From Natronocella acetinitrilica (GTDB lineage Bacteria > Pseudomonadota > Gammaproteobacteria > Nitrococcales > Aquisalimonadaceae): DNA of 64,000 nucleotides. This document shows positions 10,365-19,596 of this stretch, piece by piece. Made by a program: the position numbers and the translations under genes. Positions within the stretch are counted from its first letter, which is position 1. Each line of letters opens with the position of its first letter. The notes under the pieces were generated by a model. The model was not told the origin of the DNA. It searched no databases and worked only from the letters and a program-made list of their open reading frames with translations. The stretch is taken from assembly GCF_024170285.1 (NCBI RefSeq), contig NZ_JALJXV010000009.1:185860-249859 (forward strand). Reading direction: 5' to 3'.

Positions 10365-11882
10365 CTAGATTCGAAACCGCTGGAGTTCCTGGGTGACCCC
10401 GGTGACTGCTTTGGCGATTTCGTTGGCTGAGCGGGTGGAGGCCTTGGCCCGTTCCCTGTTGCTGGCCGCCGTCACGTCGATATCCGCGAGGCGGCGGTCG
10501 ATCTCGTCGGCCACCTGGCTCTGCTGTTCCGCTGCGGCGGCGATTTCGATACTGGTCCGGGAAATCCTGGAAACCCGTTCGATGGCCTCGTCGAGTGCGC
10601 CGGATGCGGTCTGCATTTCATCGGCGCTGCGGGAGGAATCTCTCACCCCATCCAGCATGGTCGCCGTGCTCTGGGCGGTTTCTTCCTGCAGTTGCCTGAT
10701 CAGCGTTTCTATCTCGCCGGCGGAGGTCTGGGTCTGGCGGGCCAGGTTGCGCACCTCGTCCGCCACCACGGCAAAACCACGACCATGTTCGCCCGCCCGG
10801 GCCGCCTCGATAGCCGCGTTAAGGGCGAGCAGATTGGTCCGTTCGGTGACCTCACGGATCACCCCCACCACCACACCGATGTTCTGGCTGCGATCCTCGA
10901 GGCGCTGAATCTGCTCGCTGCTGTCCCGGAGCCGCTGTGCGAGTTCGGCGATCACCTTGTTTGCTCGTTGGACGGTGCTTCGAACATCGCCGAGTAGCTG
11001 ATCCGTCTCCTCGGTGGCGCCGGCCATGTCGGCAGTATTGCGGGCCACTTCCTGAATGGATGTGCTCATCTCCGTGACTGCGGCGGCCAGTTCCGTGGTG
11101 CGAGTGGATTGCTCTGCCGCGCTCTCCGACGTTTCTTCCGATCCGCGCTGTACGTGCCGACCGAGTTCCCCAAGGCGCGTCATCACCCCTGACACGCTGC
11201 GTAAAGTGGTCTGTATATGCTCCAGGGACGTGTGCATACCCACGGTCGCGGAGCCTGTGGGGTTCGGAAAGCGATACTGCAGATCGACGGTGCCACCATC
11301 CCGCAGGTTGGTCGCAATCTGGTTGAGTTCGGCTCCCTGCAGGGCGTCACGTCGAAAAGTCAGGGACAGATACACGAGCACCAGCGTCTCGAAAACCACG
11401 TAGGCGGCGTGGATCAGCACGATGCCAAGACCCATCTCGGCTCCCGGCGGGAAAGCGTAGACCGGCGCTCCGGCAAGCTGCAGGTGATGAAAAACCAGGT
11501 GGTGAACCGCGATCACCCCGGCAGCAACGACAATGGGCAGCCAATCGCGATAGACCAGCAGGAATGCCAGCAGCACGAAAATACCGAAGTGCAGCTCCAG
11601 CATGCCCTGTGTCTGGTGGATGGTCAGCCCCGCCAGCACCATGTAGGCGACACCCACACTGATGCGGGTGATGCGGGCGCCCGGTGCCAGTCGAGCCAGT
11701 GCCGTGGGAATGGCGGCAGCCGGGAATCCGGCCACAAACCAGGCGAACCAGGTCCCGTGCTCGGTCGCCAGCAACAGCGACCCGAAAGCGATCATCCACA
11801 AGACGACCACGGACAGGCGGTCTCCCCGCCGGTACAGTTCGGACAGATCGTGATGGCCTGAGTCGACGAGCGCGGCGCGCAT
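10365..11882 (-). CDS. Methyl-accepting chemotaxis protein with multi-helix membrane sensor
   Basis: A 505-residue chemoreceptor whose N-terminal about 190 residues consist of six or so hydrophobic helices with almost no periplasmic loop, instead of the usual extracytoplasmic sensor. Several His residues occur in this block (for example VHHLVFHHL). The cytoplasmic part has the standard signalling hairpin [20 protein letters not shown] and adjoining methylation helices; no clear HAMP domain is seen. The design suggests sensing within the membrane, such as of redox state, a hydrophobic ligand or energy status, but this is inference. A GGAG lies about 11 bases before the ATG. Confidence 0.88.
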   Translation of the reverse strand: MRAALVDSGHHDLSELYRRGDRLSVVVLWMIAFGSLLLATEHGTWFAWFVAGFPAAAIPTALARLAPGARITRISVGVAYMVLAGLTIHQTQGMLELHFGIFVLLAFLLVYRDWLPIVVAAGVIAVHHLVFHHLQLAGAPVYAFPPGAEMGLGIVLIHAAYVVFETLVLVYLSLTFRRDALQGAELNQIATNLRDGGTVDLQYRFPNPTGSATVGMHTSLEHIQTTLRSVSGVMTRLGELGRHVQRGSEETSESAAEQSTRTTELAAAVTEMSTSIQEVARNTADMAGATEETDQLLGDVRSTVQRANKVIAELAQRLRDSSEQIQRLEDRSQNIGVVVGVIREVTERTNLLALNAAIEAARAGEHGRGFAVVADEVRNLARQTQTSAGEIETLIRQLQEETAQSTATMLDGVRDSSRSADEMQTASGALDEAIERVSRISRTSIEIAAAAEQQSQVADEIDRRLADIDVTAASNRERAKASTRSANEIAKAVTGVTQELQRFRI

Positions 11883-11993
11883 GGGACAGGTTCTCCAAGG
11901 AAGAGATTAGAGTCTAAATGGCCCCGGTCGGGACGACCGTGAGCTACTCCACGTTATCGGCGAGCGTCGGTCATTCATTAGCCGCATCATCGA

Positions 11994-12209
11994 TTGCGGG
12001 AACGACTTATCGCCGGCACCGCCGAACGTGTGTTCAAGCCGGCGGATATCATCGAGTGGGACAACCACGCGTTCAAGGGCGAGACACGCTACTCGCTGGT
12101 GGAGATCGACGACCGTGAGGCGGTCCATGCCCAGTGCACGGACGATACTGCTTCCGGGCTTTTCCTCCGGGAGGAGATCGATCTCGAGGCCACCCCGATC
12201 ATTTTTTTG
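11994..12209 (+). pseudogene. Truncated DUF3047 gene remnant
   Basis: The frame encodes about 70 residues resembling the N-terminal part of DUF3047 proteins: a stretch around FKGETRYSLVEIDDREA, then a SGL motif and EIDLEATPII, where the family normally continues into a Trp-rich core. Here the match stops abruptly at a T-run and two hairpins belonging to the convergent cytochrome gene. No good start or ribosome-binding site is present and the C-terminal two-thirds are missing. The rest of 11883-12312 holds no intact gene. Confidence 0.5.
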
Positions 12210-12225
12210 TTTCCACGAGGCGTGG

Positions 12226-12256
12226 AAATAAAAAAAGCGCTGCAATGAGCAGCGCT
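12226..12256 (-). terminator. Intrinsic terminator of the repeat-bearing cytochrome gene
   Basis: Read on the minus strand, a perfect 8-bp stem (AGCGCTGC with its complement, loop of 5) at 12236-12256 is followed by a run of T residues, the classical rho-independent form. A second 8-bp hairpin (12210-12228) lies just beyond it. Confidence 0.75.
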
Positions 12257-12312
12257 AATAGGGACATCGATCAGTGTCTCCTTAAGGAAGTGGGGAAGAC
12301 TGCAGCGCTTCC

Positions 12313-12936
12313 TTATCGCTCCCGGAATTTTTCCTGCTCTACTTTCATGTATTCAACCAGCGCTGCGAGATCTTCTGAATCCCAGGCCAATGGTTCGGCA
12401 GCCATTGGGGCAACCATGCAGATCTGGATCATTTCGTCCAGATGAACTTCAGTCATGCCGAAGTCCGTAAGTGCCATTCCCACTCGGTGAGGAAACGGCT
12501 GGGCGAAGGTATCTGCATAACCGGAACTCGCCATATGGCAGGTGGCACAAGCCATACCGTTGGTCGACAGGCTGTTGTCGTAGAAAAGCTCTTCGCCTCT
12601 TGCCAGCAGTGCCGCCTGTTCACCTTCATAGGGTTGATAGTCGGCGGGACGCGCAACGGCGTCACGCAATTCGGCGGATGCTTCGCCTTCAGCTTCCCCT
12701 TCAGCCTCACCCTCGGCCTCTCCCTCAGCCTCTCCCTCAGCCTCGCCTTCGGCCTCTCCCTCAGCCACCGGCTGAATCAGTGCTGATAGCCTTGATGATT
12801 GTTGCTCGATCAGCTCCGCCGCACCTAAGCTCGCACTTGAGCCGTAAACGGCCACCAACAGCAATGGAGCGGAGGCAACGACGCCGCAGGACAAGGCACT
12901 TAACAGGTGTTGTCGTTTTTCTGCTCTCTCGGTCAT
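12313..12936 (-). CDS. Secreted c-type cytochrome with (AEGE)n repeat linker
   Basis: A 207-residue exported protein. The ATG at 12936 is chosen because GGGAGGG lies 6 bases upstream. Residues 1-41 form a basic then hydrophobic leader ending at AAEL. Residues 58-86 hold seven AEGE units encoded by a near-perfect 12-base repeat. The C-terminal part carries one heme motif CATCH (C130, C133, H134) and a candidate distal Met in MVAPMAAEP, so it should bind one heme and carry electrons in the periplasm. The leader and the junction VAEGE match the 97-residue Glu-Gly tail protein at 27028, making the two related. Similar to cytochrome c family domains; the partner is unknown. Confidence 0.8.
   Translation of the reverse strand: MTERAEKRQHLLSALSCGVVASAPLLLVAVYGSSASLGAAELIEQQSSRLSALIQPVAEGEAEGEAEGEAEGEAEGEAEGEAEGEASAELRDAVARPADYQPYEGEQAALLARGEELFYDNSLSTNGMACATCHMASSGYADTFAQPFPHRVGMALTDFGMTEVHLDEMIQICMVAPMAAEPLAWDSEDLAALVEYMKVEQEKFRER
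12676..12765. repeat. 12-bp tandem repeat encoding AEGE units
   Basis: About seven copies of a 12-base unit (minus-strand sense GAGGGAGAGGCT-like variants) lie in frame within the cytochrome gene and encode the acidic Ala-Glu-Gly-Glu linker. Copies differ mainly at third codon positions, which suggests selection on the peptide. Confidence 0.85.
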
Positions 12937-13107
12937 GCGATGCCCTCCCAGGCTTTTGGTTGTACTCAACTTAAAAAGTCTAGGTGCCGGCTCTCATACC
13001 GGTAGTTGGGGAATCTACGTAGGCAGGTCCATGCAATCACGAATCGTACAAGCGCGACTTCAAGGACGTCGTCTTGCGCAGGATCTTTTCGTTTTTTATC
13101 AAGGTGA

Positions 13108-13704
13108 CTAAGTCGATGCTCGTTTTCTGCCGGTGAAAACGTCGCCGGCAGCCAGCGGTCGCGGTTGAGCGGCTCCATCGCCCTGATCAAGACTCTGCCG
13201 ATAATCCTGAGTTGATTTTGCGATACCCACCCCACTGGGAACCCTTGATCCTGCAACGGTTGCGAGTATCCGTATCAGCGCCAGGTGGTGGGTGGTGTGG
13301 CTGGCCAGAAAGGACAGTTCCCGCTCCATGGTCGAATCAAGATGGACGCGGCGCTTCTGGCCGGAAATGGTCACAGTCTCAGGCATGCGCACACGGGAAG
13401 GACCGCTACCCTGCGCCAGTTGCTGTAGTTCCTGACTTATTTCGTCGATTCGAAACAGCGCGAATGAGGGAGCGGTCTCGACACTGGAACCCCGCGTGCG
13501 GTTCTCATAGTCGACCGTCGTGCAGTCTCTCAAGAGGGACTCATAGTGGTTGAGCACGTGTCGGACCTGCTCACCGATGCTGCCGCTACCAAGATCGGGA
13601 TGCTGGCGCTGAAAGGTGCTGCTCGACGTCTGAGTGATCAGCGTGCGTAGCTGTGACAGGAGGTTGATGTTTTCCGCAATCAGTGCCCGACGGGACTCAT
13701 CCAT
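13108..13704 (-). CDS. DinB/YfiT-like putative metalloprotein
   Basis: A 198-residue helical protein. Conserved His positions in VRHVLNHYES and in ASHTTHHLALI match the three-His metal site typical of the DinB/YfiT four-helix-bundle family, whose members include thiol-dependent transferases. The ATG at 13704 is preferred because GGAG lies 6 bases before it; an upstream TTG-started extension lacks a binding site. The specific reaction is unknown. It is followed by the cytochrome gene in the same direction but with a gap of about 170 bases. Confidence 0.7.
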   Translation of the reverse strand: MDESRRALIAENINLLSQLRTLITQTSSSTFQRQHPDLGSGSIGEQVRHVLNHYESLLRDCTTVDYENRTRGSSVETAPSFALFRIDEISQELQQLAQGSGPSRVRMPETVTISGQKRRVHLDSTMERELSFLASHTTHHLALIRILATVAGSRVPSGVGIAKSTQDYRQSLDQGDGAAQPRPLAAGDVFTGRKRAST

Positions 13705-13797
13705 TGTCTGCTCCATGCTAGTTTCGGGACACAAGGCAATAGGCTCTTTCAAAGCCTACGTGAACAGCCATGGAGCGGTATGCGCGATTCTACGTAT

Positions 13798-13900
13798 CCT
13801 AGGGACGCGCTGAAATATTCACGCCGCCGCGCGCCGCGCCTGGCATCACGAAAAATCTGTGTGTAACGCGACGGTGTGAATACTTCAGCGCGTCCCTAGG
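13798..13900. mobile_element. Short MITE-like element with 29-bp inverted ends
   Basis: A 103-bp element bounded by inverted copies of a 29-base end (two mismatches) that begins CCTAGGGACGCGCTGAA. The interior is GC-rich and non-coding. A similar single end occurs at 23247-23269, so this is one member of a dispersed family. It lies just upstream of the glutaredoxin-like gene. Confidence 0.65.
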
Positions 13901-13988
13901 GGTTTTTCCGAATGTTGCTGTGCCCTCTGTGGCCGTTACGCTTTCGTCCATGAATCGGCGAAGCGAAAAGCCCCAGGGGAGGGCAAAC

Positions 13989-14627
13989 ATGCAAGACGCA
14001 ACGGTCAATGTCACCGTCTACCGCTGGGCAGGCGCCTGGGGGCCTTTTCGGGTCAGGATTCCCTGCGGCGAATGTTCGCTGACGAAAGACGTTATCGAGG
14101 ACACGCTTGCATCCGAACTGGCGGATGTGCCAGTACGCCTATCCATGCGGGACTGGTTAAGCGAGTGGTGGCGACCGCTGAGAGCCGGCGGCTGGCATGC
14201 GCCGATCGTGATGGTGGATGGCCGTGTTGTCAGTCAGGGTAATGCGCTGAACCGCGGCGTGTTGACCCAGGCTGTTGTCCAGGCGCACGCCCGCAAATCC
14301 CGGCTTGCCGGCAATCACGTCTATGGAAAGGCGTCCTGCCCGCATTGCCATCGGGCGTGCGGCTATCTGAAAGATGCTGGCCTGGATTACACCTACCATG
14401 ACGTTGTCCGTGAGCCGCGGGCGCTCTATGCCATGCTCGCCAGGGTCAAGCCGATCGTCGGTGCCAAGACCCCGATTACCGTTCCGCAGATCTGGATCGA
14501 TGGACATTACATCGGCGGCGCGGACGCCTTGTCTCATCTGCTCGATCGGGAAGTGACGCCCAATTTCGATCGGGGCCAGTGCTCGTTGTCGCCGGGCGAT
14601 GGACTGAACGACGGACAGTACGTTTAA
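13989..14627 (+). CDS. Thioredoxin-fold protein with C-terminal glutaredoxin domain
   Basis: A 212-residue cytoplasmic protein. The ATG at 13989 has GGGAGGG five bases upstream and beats an earlier in-frame ATG. The N-terminal half carries a CGEC pair (C26, C29) in a thioredoxin-like setting, then a segment with HAPIVMVDGRVVSQG. The C-terminal half is a glutaredoxin: SCPHCHRAC redox site, then TVPQIWIDGHYIGGADAL, the cis-Pro and glutathione-binding region. It probably reduces disulfides or an oxyanion-related intermediate using glutathione. It precedes the TVP38 and MerA-like genes and is likely part of that redox cluster. The stop codon overlaps a 20-bp palindrome. Confidence 0.8.
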   Translation: MQDATVNVTVYRWAGAWGPFRVRIPCGECSLTKDVIEDTLASELADVPVRLSMRDWLSEWWRPLRAGGWHAPIVMVDGRVVSQGNALNRGVLTQAVVQAHARKSRLAGNHVYGKASCPHCHRACGYLKDAGLDYTYHDVVREPRALYAMLARVKPIVGAKTPITVPQIWIDGHYIGGADALSHLLDREVTPNFDRGQCSLSPGDGLNDGQYV

Positions 14628-14643
14628 GGAAGCGCTTCCTTAA
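14624..14643. repeat. Perfect 20-bp palindrome at gene end
   Basis: TTAAGGAAGCGCTTCCTTAA overlaps the stop of the glutaredoxin-like gene. Its half (TTAAGGAAGCGCT) looks like the ends of miniature elements elsewhere in the window, so it may be a collapsed element or a short transcript-end hairpin without a loop. Confidence 0.45.
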
Positions 14644-14800
14644 GTCAAGCTGGGCACCGGCCCATTCGTCATTCCTATGGCAATGCTGCCCTGCGGCAAG
14701 TACATATAGTCAAGGTGGCCTCGTGCGCGGACACTGTGTCCACGTCGTCTGGAGTAGTATCCGCGCACCAACGACTGCGCAATCACGAAGGGAGAGTTCG

Positions 14801-15505
14801 ATGAACAGGCGTTTGGCTTCAAGATTGGGATTGCTCCTTGTAGTGGGTGCGCTCATTGCGTTTGGTATCGCCTTTCGGGAGAGCCTGAGCATCGGCATGC
14901 TGGAGCGTGGCCTTGATGATCTGGGCGCCTGGGCACCGCTGGCCTTCATCGCTGCGTATGCGATTGCCACGGTGGCGTTCATGCCCGGCCTGATCTTCAC
15001 CATCGCGGGCGGCGTGCTCTTCGGGCCGGTCTTTGGCACGCTCTTCAGCCTCACCGGCGCCACCATCGGGGCCATGCTCGCATTTCTGGTCGCGCGCTAC
15101 GTGGCTTCAGACTGGGTGGCGGCACGCGCTGGGGGACGACTCGAGCGTCTGATCAAGGGTGTGGAGCGGGAGGGATGGCGCTTCGTTGCGTTCACTCGTC
15201 TGGTGCCGGTATTCCCCTTCAATATTCTTAATTACGCCCTCGGCCTTACCCGGATCGGTTTCATGCCCTACGCCCTGGCCACGTTCATCTGCATGGCTCC
15301 GGGGGCGTTCGCCTACACCTGGGTTGGCCATGCGGGGGCGGAAACCGTCGCCGGGGGGCGCAGCGGTATTCAGGCCATCCTGATCGCCATCGGGCTGCTC
15401 GCCGCCGTCATCTTCCTGCCAAGGCTCATTCGTCGCGTCAAAACCGACCCCTCGGTGGAGCAGCGCGACGAGACCAAGCCCGCCACGTCGGAGGGCGGTC
15501 GGTGA
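14801..15505 (+). CDS. TVP38/TMEM64 (SNARE-associated, DedA-like) membrane protein
   Basis: A 234-residue inner-membrane protein with a GGGAGAG site before the ATG. Hydrophobic segments lie near 8-25, 45-95 and 150-215. The family core is clear: FMPGLIFTIAGGVLFGPVFG and later FTRLVPVFPFNILNYALGLT, the paired re-entrant regions of the VTT domain. Family members are linked to lipid or small-molecule transport; the exact cargo is unproven. In many genomes this gene is paired, as here, with a MerA-like flavoprotein, whose GTG start overlaps this stop (GTGA). Confidence 0.9.
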   Translation: MNRRLASRLGLLLVVGALIAFGIAFRESLSIGMLERGLDDLGAWAPLAFIAAYAIATVAFMPGLIFTIAGGVLFGPVFGTLFSLTGATIGAMLAFLVARYVASDWVAARAGGRLERLIKGVEREGWRFVAFTRLVPVFPFNILNYALGLTRIGFMPYALATFICMAPGAFAYTWVGHAGAETVAGGRSGIQAILIAIGLLAAVIFLPRLIRRVKTDPSVEQRDETKPATSEGGR

Positions 15506-16923
15506 AGCGCCATGACCTGATCATTATCGGCGGCGGCGTCGGTGGCCTGGTGACGTCCAGCGTGGCCGGGCAACTGGGGCTGGACGTTGTGCTCATCGAG
15601 CGTGAGAACAAGCTTGGCGGTGACTGCCTGCACTATGGCTGTGTTCCCAGCAAGACCCTCATCCGATCGGCCGAAGTGGCGCACCTGACGCGTCGGGCAG
15701 GGGATTTCGGTATTCAGGCAGGTGAGCCGGTCACAGACCTCGGTGCGGTGACGGATCGCGTGCGTGAGGTGATCGAGTCCATCCAGAAGCACGATGATCC
15801 CGAGCGTTTTCGCGGTTACGGCGTGGATGTGCGCTTTGGCGAGGCCCGCTTCACCGGCCCGCATTCGGTATTGGTGAATGGCACCGAACTGCACGGGCGG
15901 CGATTTGTGATCGCCACGGGCTCCCGGCCGGCGATTCCACCGGTTCCCGGGCTGGAGGAAGCGGGCTACCTCACCAACGAGACCATCTTCGGCCAGCGCG
16001 AGCTGCCGCGACGTCTGGGCGTACTCGGCGGCGGGCCGATCGGTCTGGAGTTGGCGCAGTCCTTCGCCCGCTTCGGTTCCCAGGTCACGGTGATCGAAAT
16101 GGCGGATCGGATTCTGCCCCGGGAAGACCCCGAAGTGACCGGTGAGTTGCAGGAACTCCTACGGGAAGAGGGCCTGACCATCCACACCGGCACTGCGGTG
16201 GAGCGCGTCAGCGTGGAGAACGGCGAAAGGCTGTTGCACTGTCGGCAGGGTGACTCGACGATGACGGTACCCGTTGACGAGATCCTGGTGGCCGCCGGCC
16301 GCAAGCCGAACGTCGAGAGCCTTGATCTGGACAAGGCCGGTGTCGCCGTGGAGCGTGCCGGGATTACCGTTGACCCGCGCATGCGCACCTCGGCAAAGCA
16401 CATCTTTGCCTGCGGTGACGTGGCCGGCCCCTATCCGTTCACGCACATGGCGGAGTATCAGGCCGGGGTGATCATTGCCAACGCCGTGTTCCGGTTCCCG
16501 AAAAAGGTGGATTATCGGGTGGTCCCCTGGGTGACATACACCAGCCCCGAACTCGCTCATGTTGGTCTGACGGAACGCGCGGCCCGGGATCAGGGTCTGG
16601 ATATCCAGATTGCGCGGTTTCACTTCCGGGATGTGGATCGTGCACTGGCCGAAGGGACGGGCCAGGGCATGATGAAGCTGGTTGTGCACAAGGGTCGCGT
16701 GGCGGGCGCCACCATCCTTGGTCCCCACGCCGGAGAACTCATCCACGAGATGGTGCTGGCCATGCAGGCCCGGGTGCGGATCTCGACCATTGCGGCGGCA
16801 ATTCATGCCTACCCGACTTTGGCCCAGGTGCACCGCCGGACAGTGAATTCCGTGTTGTCTGCGCAACTTTTCGCGCCGCGGACTCGTACCCTGGTTCGCT
16901 GGATCAACAAATTGCTTCCCTGA
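15502..16923 (+). CDS. MerA-like FAD-dependent pyridine nucleotide-disulfide oxidoreductase
   Basis: A 473-residue flavoprotein of the dihydrolipoamide dehydrogenase/mercuric reductase family. It shows the FAD Rossmann motif IIGGGVGGL, the redox pair CLHYGCVPSK (C42, C47), an NAD(P)H motif GGGPIGLE, the second FAD motif FACGDVAGP, and a dimerisation domain with HAYPT. It lacks the N-terminal HMA domain and the C-terminal Cys pair of true mercuric reductase, so Hg(II) reduction is doubtful. It starts at a GTG overlapping the TVP38 stop and precedes arsS by 46 bases, suggesting an operon. Substrate unknown. Confidence 0.88.
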   Translation: MKRHDLIIIGGGVGGLVTSSVAGQLGLDVVLIERENKLGGDCLHYGCVPSKTLIRSAEVAHLTRRAGDFGIQAGEPVTDLGAVTDRVREVIESIQKHDDPERFRGYGVDVRFGEARFTGPHSVLVNGTELHGRRFVIATGSRPAIPPVPGLEEAGYLTNETIFGQRELPRRLGVLGGGPIGLELAQSFARFGSQVTVIEMADRILPREDPEVTGELQELLREEGLTIHTGTAVERVSVENGERLLHCRQGDSTMTVPVDEILVAAGRKPNVESLDLDKAGVAVERAGITVDPRMRTSAKHIFACGDVAGPYPFTHMAEYQAGVIIANAVFRFPKKVDYRVVPWVTYTSPELAHVGLTERAARDQGLDIQIARFHFRDVDRALAEGTGQGMMKLVVHKGRVAGATILGPHAGELIHEMVLAMQARVRISTIAAAIHAYPTLAQVHRRTVNSVLSAQLFAPRTRTLVRWINKLLP

Positions 16924-16969
16924 ACAGCCGGCCCGCCGGGCACTGCTCAGATTGATCGAAGGAGAGACA

Positions 16970-17932
16970 ATGGCCGTTACCGAACTCGTACCGAACTACG
17001 GAGACTTTCCCGCCATATCGCGGGGCCGGCTGAACACGCTGCAGGTGAATCTGGGCTACGTCTGCAACCAGACCTGCTTTCACTGTCACGTGAATGCCGG
17101 GCCGAACCGCAAGGAAGTCATGGAACGGGAGACTGTGGACGAGTTGCTGGCGTTCATGCGCGATAGCTCCATCGGCGCACTGGATCTCACCGGTGGCGCA
17201 CCCGAGATGAACCCCCATTTTCGTTATTTCGTCGAGGCGGCAACCGCCATGGGCGTCTCGGTGACCGATCGCTGTAACCTGACCATACTGGAGCAGCCCG
17301 GATACGAGGATCTGGCGGAGTTTCTCGCCCGCCACAAGGTACAGGTGGTGGCCTCATTGCCGTGCTACATGGAAGACAACGTTAATTCCCAGCGTGGCGA
17401 CGGCGTCTTCGAGGACAGCATCGCAGGGCTCAAGCGCCTCAATGCACTGGGTTACGGTGCCGAAGGCAGCGATCTGGAACTGACCCTGGTGTACAACCCC
17501 CTGGGCGCGAGTCTCCCGCCTTCTCAGGTTGAACTGGAATCGGCATACCGCGAGCATCTGGGCTCGGAGTTCGGCATCCGCTTCACACGCCTGTTCACCA
17601 TCGCCAACATGCCCATCAACCGCTTTGCCAAGACCCTGGCGAAGGAGGGCAAGTATGGCAGCTACATGCAGCTGCTCCGGGATGCACACCGCGACGAGAA
17701 TCTGGACGCGGTGATGTGCCGGTCGCTGATCTCCGTGGACTGGAGAGGCTATGTCTACGATTGCGACTTCAACCAGATGCTGCACATGCCGCTGGGTGGT
17801 GGCTCGGTGACCGGGACGCATATCCGGGATCTGTCTGCCGCCAGGGTTGATGGCATGCCCATTGCCGTTGCCGATCACTGTTTCGGTTGCACAGCGGGGC
17901 AGGGCTCCAGTTGCGGCGGCGCGCTGGACTAG
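16970..17932 (+). CDS. arsS: ArsS-type radical SAM protein (arsenosugar biosynthesis family)
   Basis: A 320-residue radical SAM enzyme. GGAGAG lies just before the ATG at 16970. The cluster motif CNQTCFHC (C32, C36, C39) binds the SAM [4Fe-4S]. The SPASM-like/DUF3641 C-terminal region carries more cysteines, ending CFGCTAGQGSSCGG. Family knowledge: ArsS acts after arsenic methylation in arsenosugar formation. No arsM is visible here, but a TIGR04282-type glycosyltransferase is nearby, consistent with the annotated pathway family; the actual substrate in this organism is not shown. The kinase gene follows after 25 bases. Confidence 0.9.
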   Translation: MAVTELVPNYGDFPAISRGRLNTLQVNLGYVCNQTCFHCHVNAGPNRKEVMERETVDELLAFMRDSSIGALDLTGGAPEMNPHFRYFVEAATAMGVSVTDRCNLTILEQPGYEDLAEFLARHKVQVVASLPCYMEDNVNSQRGDGVFEDSIAGLKRLNALGYGAEGSDLELTLVYNPLGASLPPSQVELESAYREHLGSEFGIRFTRLFTIANMPINRFAKTLAKEGKYGSYMQLLRDAHRDENLDAVMCRSLISVDWRGYVYDCDFNQMLHMPLGGGSVTGTHIRDLSAARVDGMPIAVADHCFGCTAGQGSSCGGALD

Positions 17933-17957
17933 TCCGCGAGAAGCCGGAGGCAAAGCC

Positions 17958-19592
17958 ATGGCCACCGTAACCCGACAGCCTGTGAGTCTGGAGCTACCGC
18001 CGGTGTTGCGGGTCTCGCTTCCGCATGTGGCGACGCTGGTTCTCTATCTGTTGCTCACCACCTGGGCCAGCCAGTTCATGCTGGATGAACCGCCGGTGCC
18101 GTTGCTCTGGCCGGCCACCGGTATCGGCCTGGCGATGGTGTACCGCTTTGGTTACTCAATCGGGTTCACGCTGATGGTCGCGGGCACGATTGCCCACACC
18201 GGATTTGGCGCCGACTTCTGGATGGCGGTAATCCTCAGTGCGGGCGCCGCGGCCGGTGCGATGGCTGGTGCCTGGATTCTGCATCGGCTGGATTTCGATT
18301 TCCGGCTGGAGCGGGTCAAGGATGTGCTCCTGCTGTTGCTGGTCGGCGCCCTGGTCAGTGCGTTCGTCAGCGGGCTGACCGGTACCCTGGCCATGGTGGG
18401 CGTGACATCCGCCTTTGCCGAGACCCTGGGATTGTGCTGGCTGGCGGATACCATGGGCGTGGTGCTGTTCGCGCCGGTGCTGATCAGCTTGTATCCGCGC
18501 CAGCCGCTGCGGCTCATGCGGACTGTTCGGGCTGCCGGCTTGATCAGTGTCGTGCCTGCAGTGACCTATCTGGTTTACGCCGGCGGTTTGCCGGATCATG
18601 TTGCTCTGCCCATGTCCTACGCAGCCTTCCCGATCGCGCTGTTTCTGGCGTTTCGGCTCATGCCCGCTGGTGTTGCCCTGGCCACGGTGCTGGGGGCAAT
18701 GGTAGCGGTTGGCTGCACCGTGCTTGGCAAGGGGCCCTTCGCCCAGGCCGCCGACATGCGCCCGGACCTGGTCTCGCTATTCGTGCAACTTGCCATTCTG
18801 CAACTGACAGCGCTGTTGCTGGTGGCCATTCGTCACGAGCGGGTGGAAGCCGAGCGACGGGCTCGGGATCACCTGCGGACACTGGCCCGGGTGGGCCGAA
18901 TGAATGCCATGAGCACCATGGCCGCGGGCATTGCTCATGAAATGAACCAGCCGCTATGCGCGGTCAACAGCTATGCCCAAGCCGCCATTCGCATGCTGGA
19001 TCGTCGAGCCGAGCCCGAAGCCCTGGCGGAGCCGCTCCGACGAATCGTCGATGGCACACAGCGAGCCTCGGATATCGTCAAGCGGACACGCCATTTCCTT
19101 GAGACCGGAGAAGAGGACCGGACGCTCTGTGACATCAATGCGCTGGTACGCGACGCGGCCGCATTCATGAAGCCGGAATTCCAGCGTCATCAGATTCGCC
19201 TGCAGGTGCAGACCACGGATGCCCGGGCGCTGGTGGATGCCGATGGGCTGGAACTGCAACAAGTGCTGGTGAATCTCATGCAGAACGCCCTGGAGGCGAT
19301 CACCGGCCTGGGTACCGGGTCGAATCATTGGGTCCGCGTCACCACGGCGCTGGTGCCTGGCAAACATCAGGTGCAGGTGACAGTCACCGATAGCGGGCCG
19401 GGACTACCCGATACAGATGTCAGCACGCTGTTCGACCCCCTGGTGAGTCATCGTGACGGCGGCACGGGGCTCGGCCTGGCCATTGCCCGTTCCATTGTCG
19501 AGGCCCACGGGGGCGGCATTTCGGTAACGAATAGTGGCGATTCTGGCGCGGAATTCCGGATTGTGCTGCCGGTCCGCACAAACAGGGAGTAG
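17958..19592 (+). CDS. MASE1-type membrane sensor histidine kinase
   Basis: A 544-residue kinase. The ATG at 17958 follows a GGAGG-containing leader. The first about 290 residues form eight or so membrane helices with the MASE1 hallmark PVPLLWPATGIGLA near the start. The dimerisation/phosphoacceptor box reads AGIAHEMNQPLCAVNSYA, with H327. The ATPase domain has N-box NLMQNALEAI, G-box DSGPGLP and GTGLGLAI. It resembles the DctB/FixL kinase subgroup that pairs with FixJ-like regulators, and such a regulator follows 4 bases later. The signal is unknown; the neighbouring symporter and ArsS genes are plausible targets. Confidence 0.88.
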   Translation: MATVTRQPVSLELPPVLRVSLPHVATLVLYLLLTTWASQFMLDEPPVPLLWPATGIGLAMVYRFGYSIGFTLMVAGTIAHTGFGADFWMAVILSAGAAAGAMAGAWILHRLDFDFRLERVKDVLLLLLVGALVSAFVSGLTGTLAMVGVTSAFAETLGLCWLADTMGVVLFAPVLISLYPRQPLRLMRTVRAAGLISVVPAVTYLVYAGGLPDHVALPMSYAAFPIALFLAFRLMPAGVALATVLGAMVAVGCTVLGKGPFAQAADMRPDLVSLFVQLAILQLTALLLVAIRHERVEAERRARDHLRTLARVGRMNAMSTMAAGIAHEMNQPLCAVNSYAQAAIRMLDRRAEPEALAEPLRRIVDGTQRASDIVKRTRHFLETGEEDRTLCDINALVRDAAAFMKPEFQRHQIRLQVQTTDARALVDADGLELQQVLVNLMQNALEAITGLGTGSNHWVRVTTALVPGKHQVQVTVTDSGPGLPDTDVSTLFDPLVSHRDGGTGLGLAIARSIVEAHGGGISVTNSGDSGAEFRIVLPVRTNRE

Positions 19593-19596
19593 GGCG

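Noticed and set aside
15502..16923. Calling the flavoprotein a true mercuric reductase
   Set aside because: It lacks the C-terminal Cys pair and HMA domain, and no mer genes are nearby.
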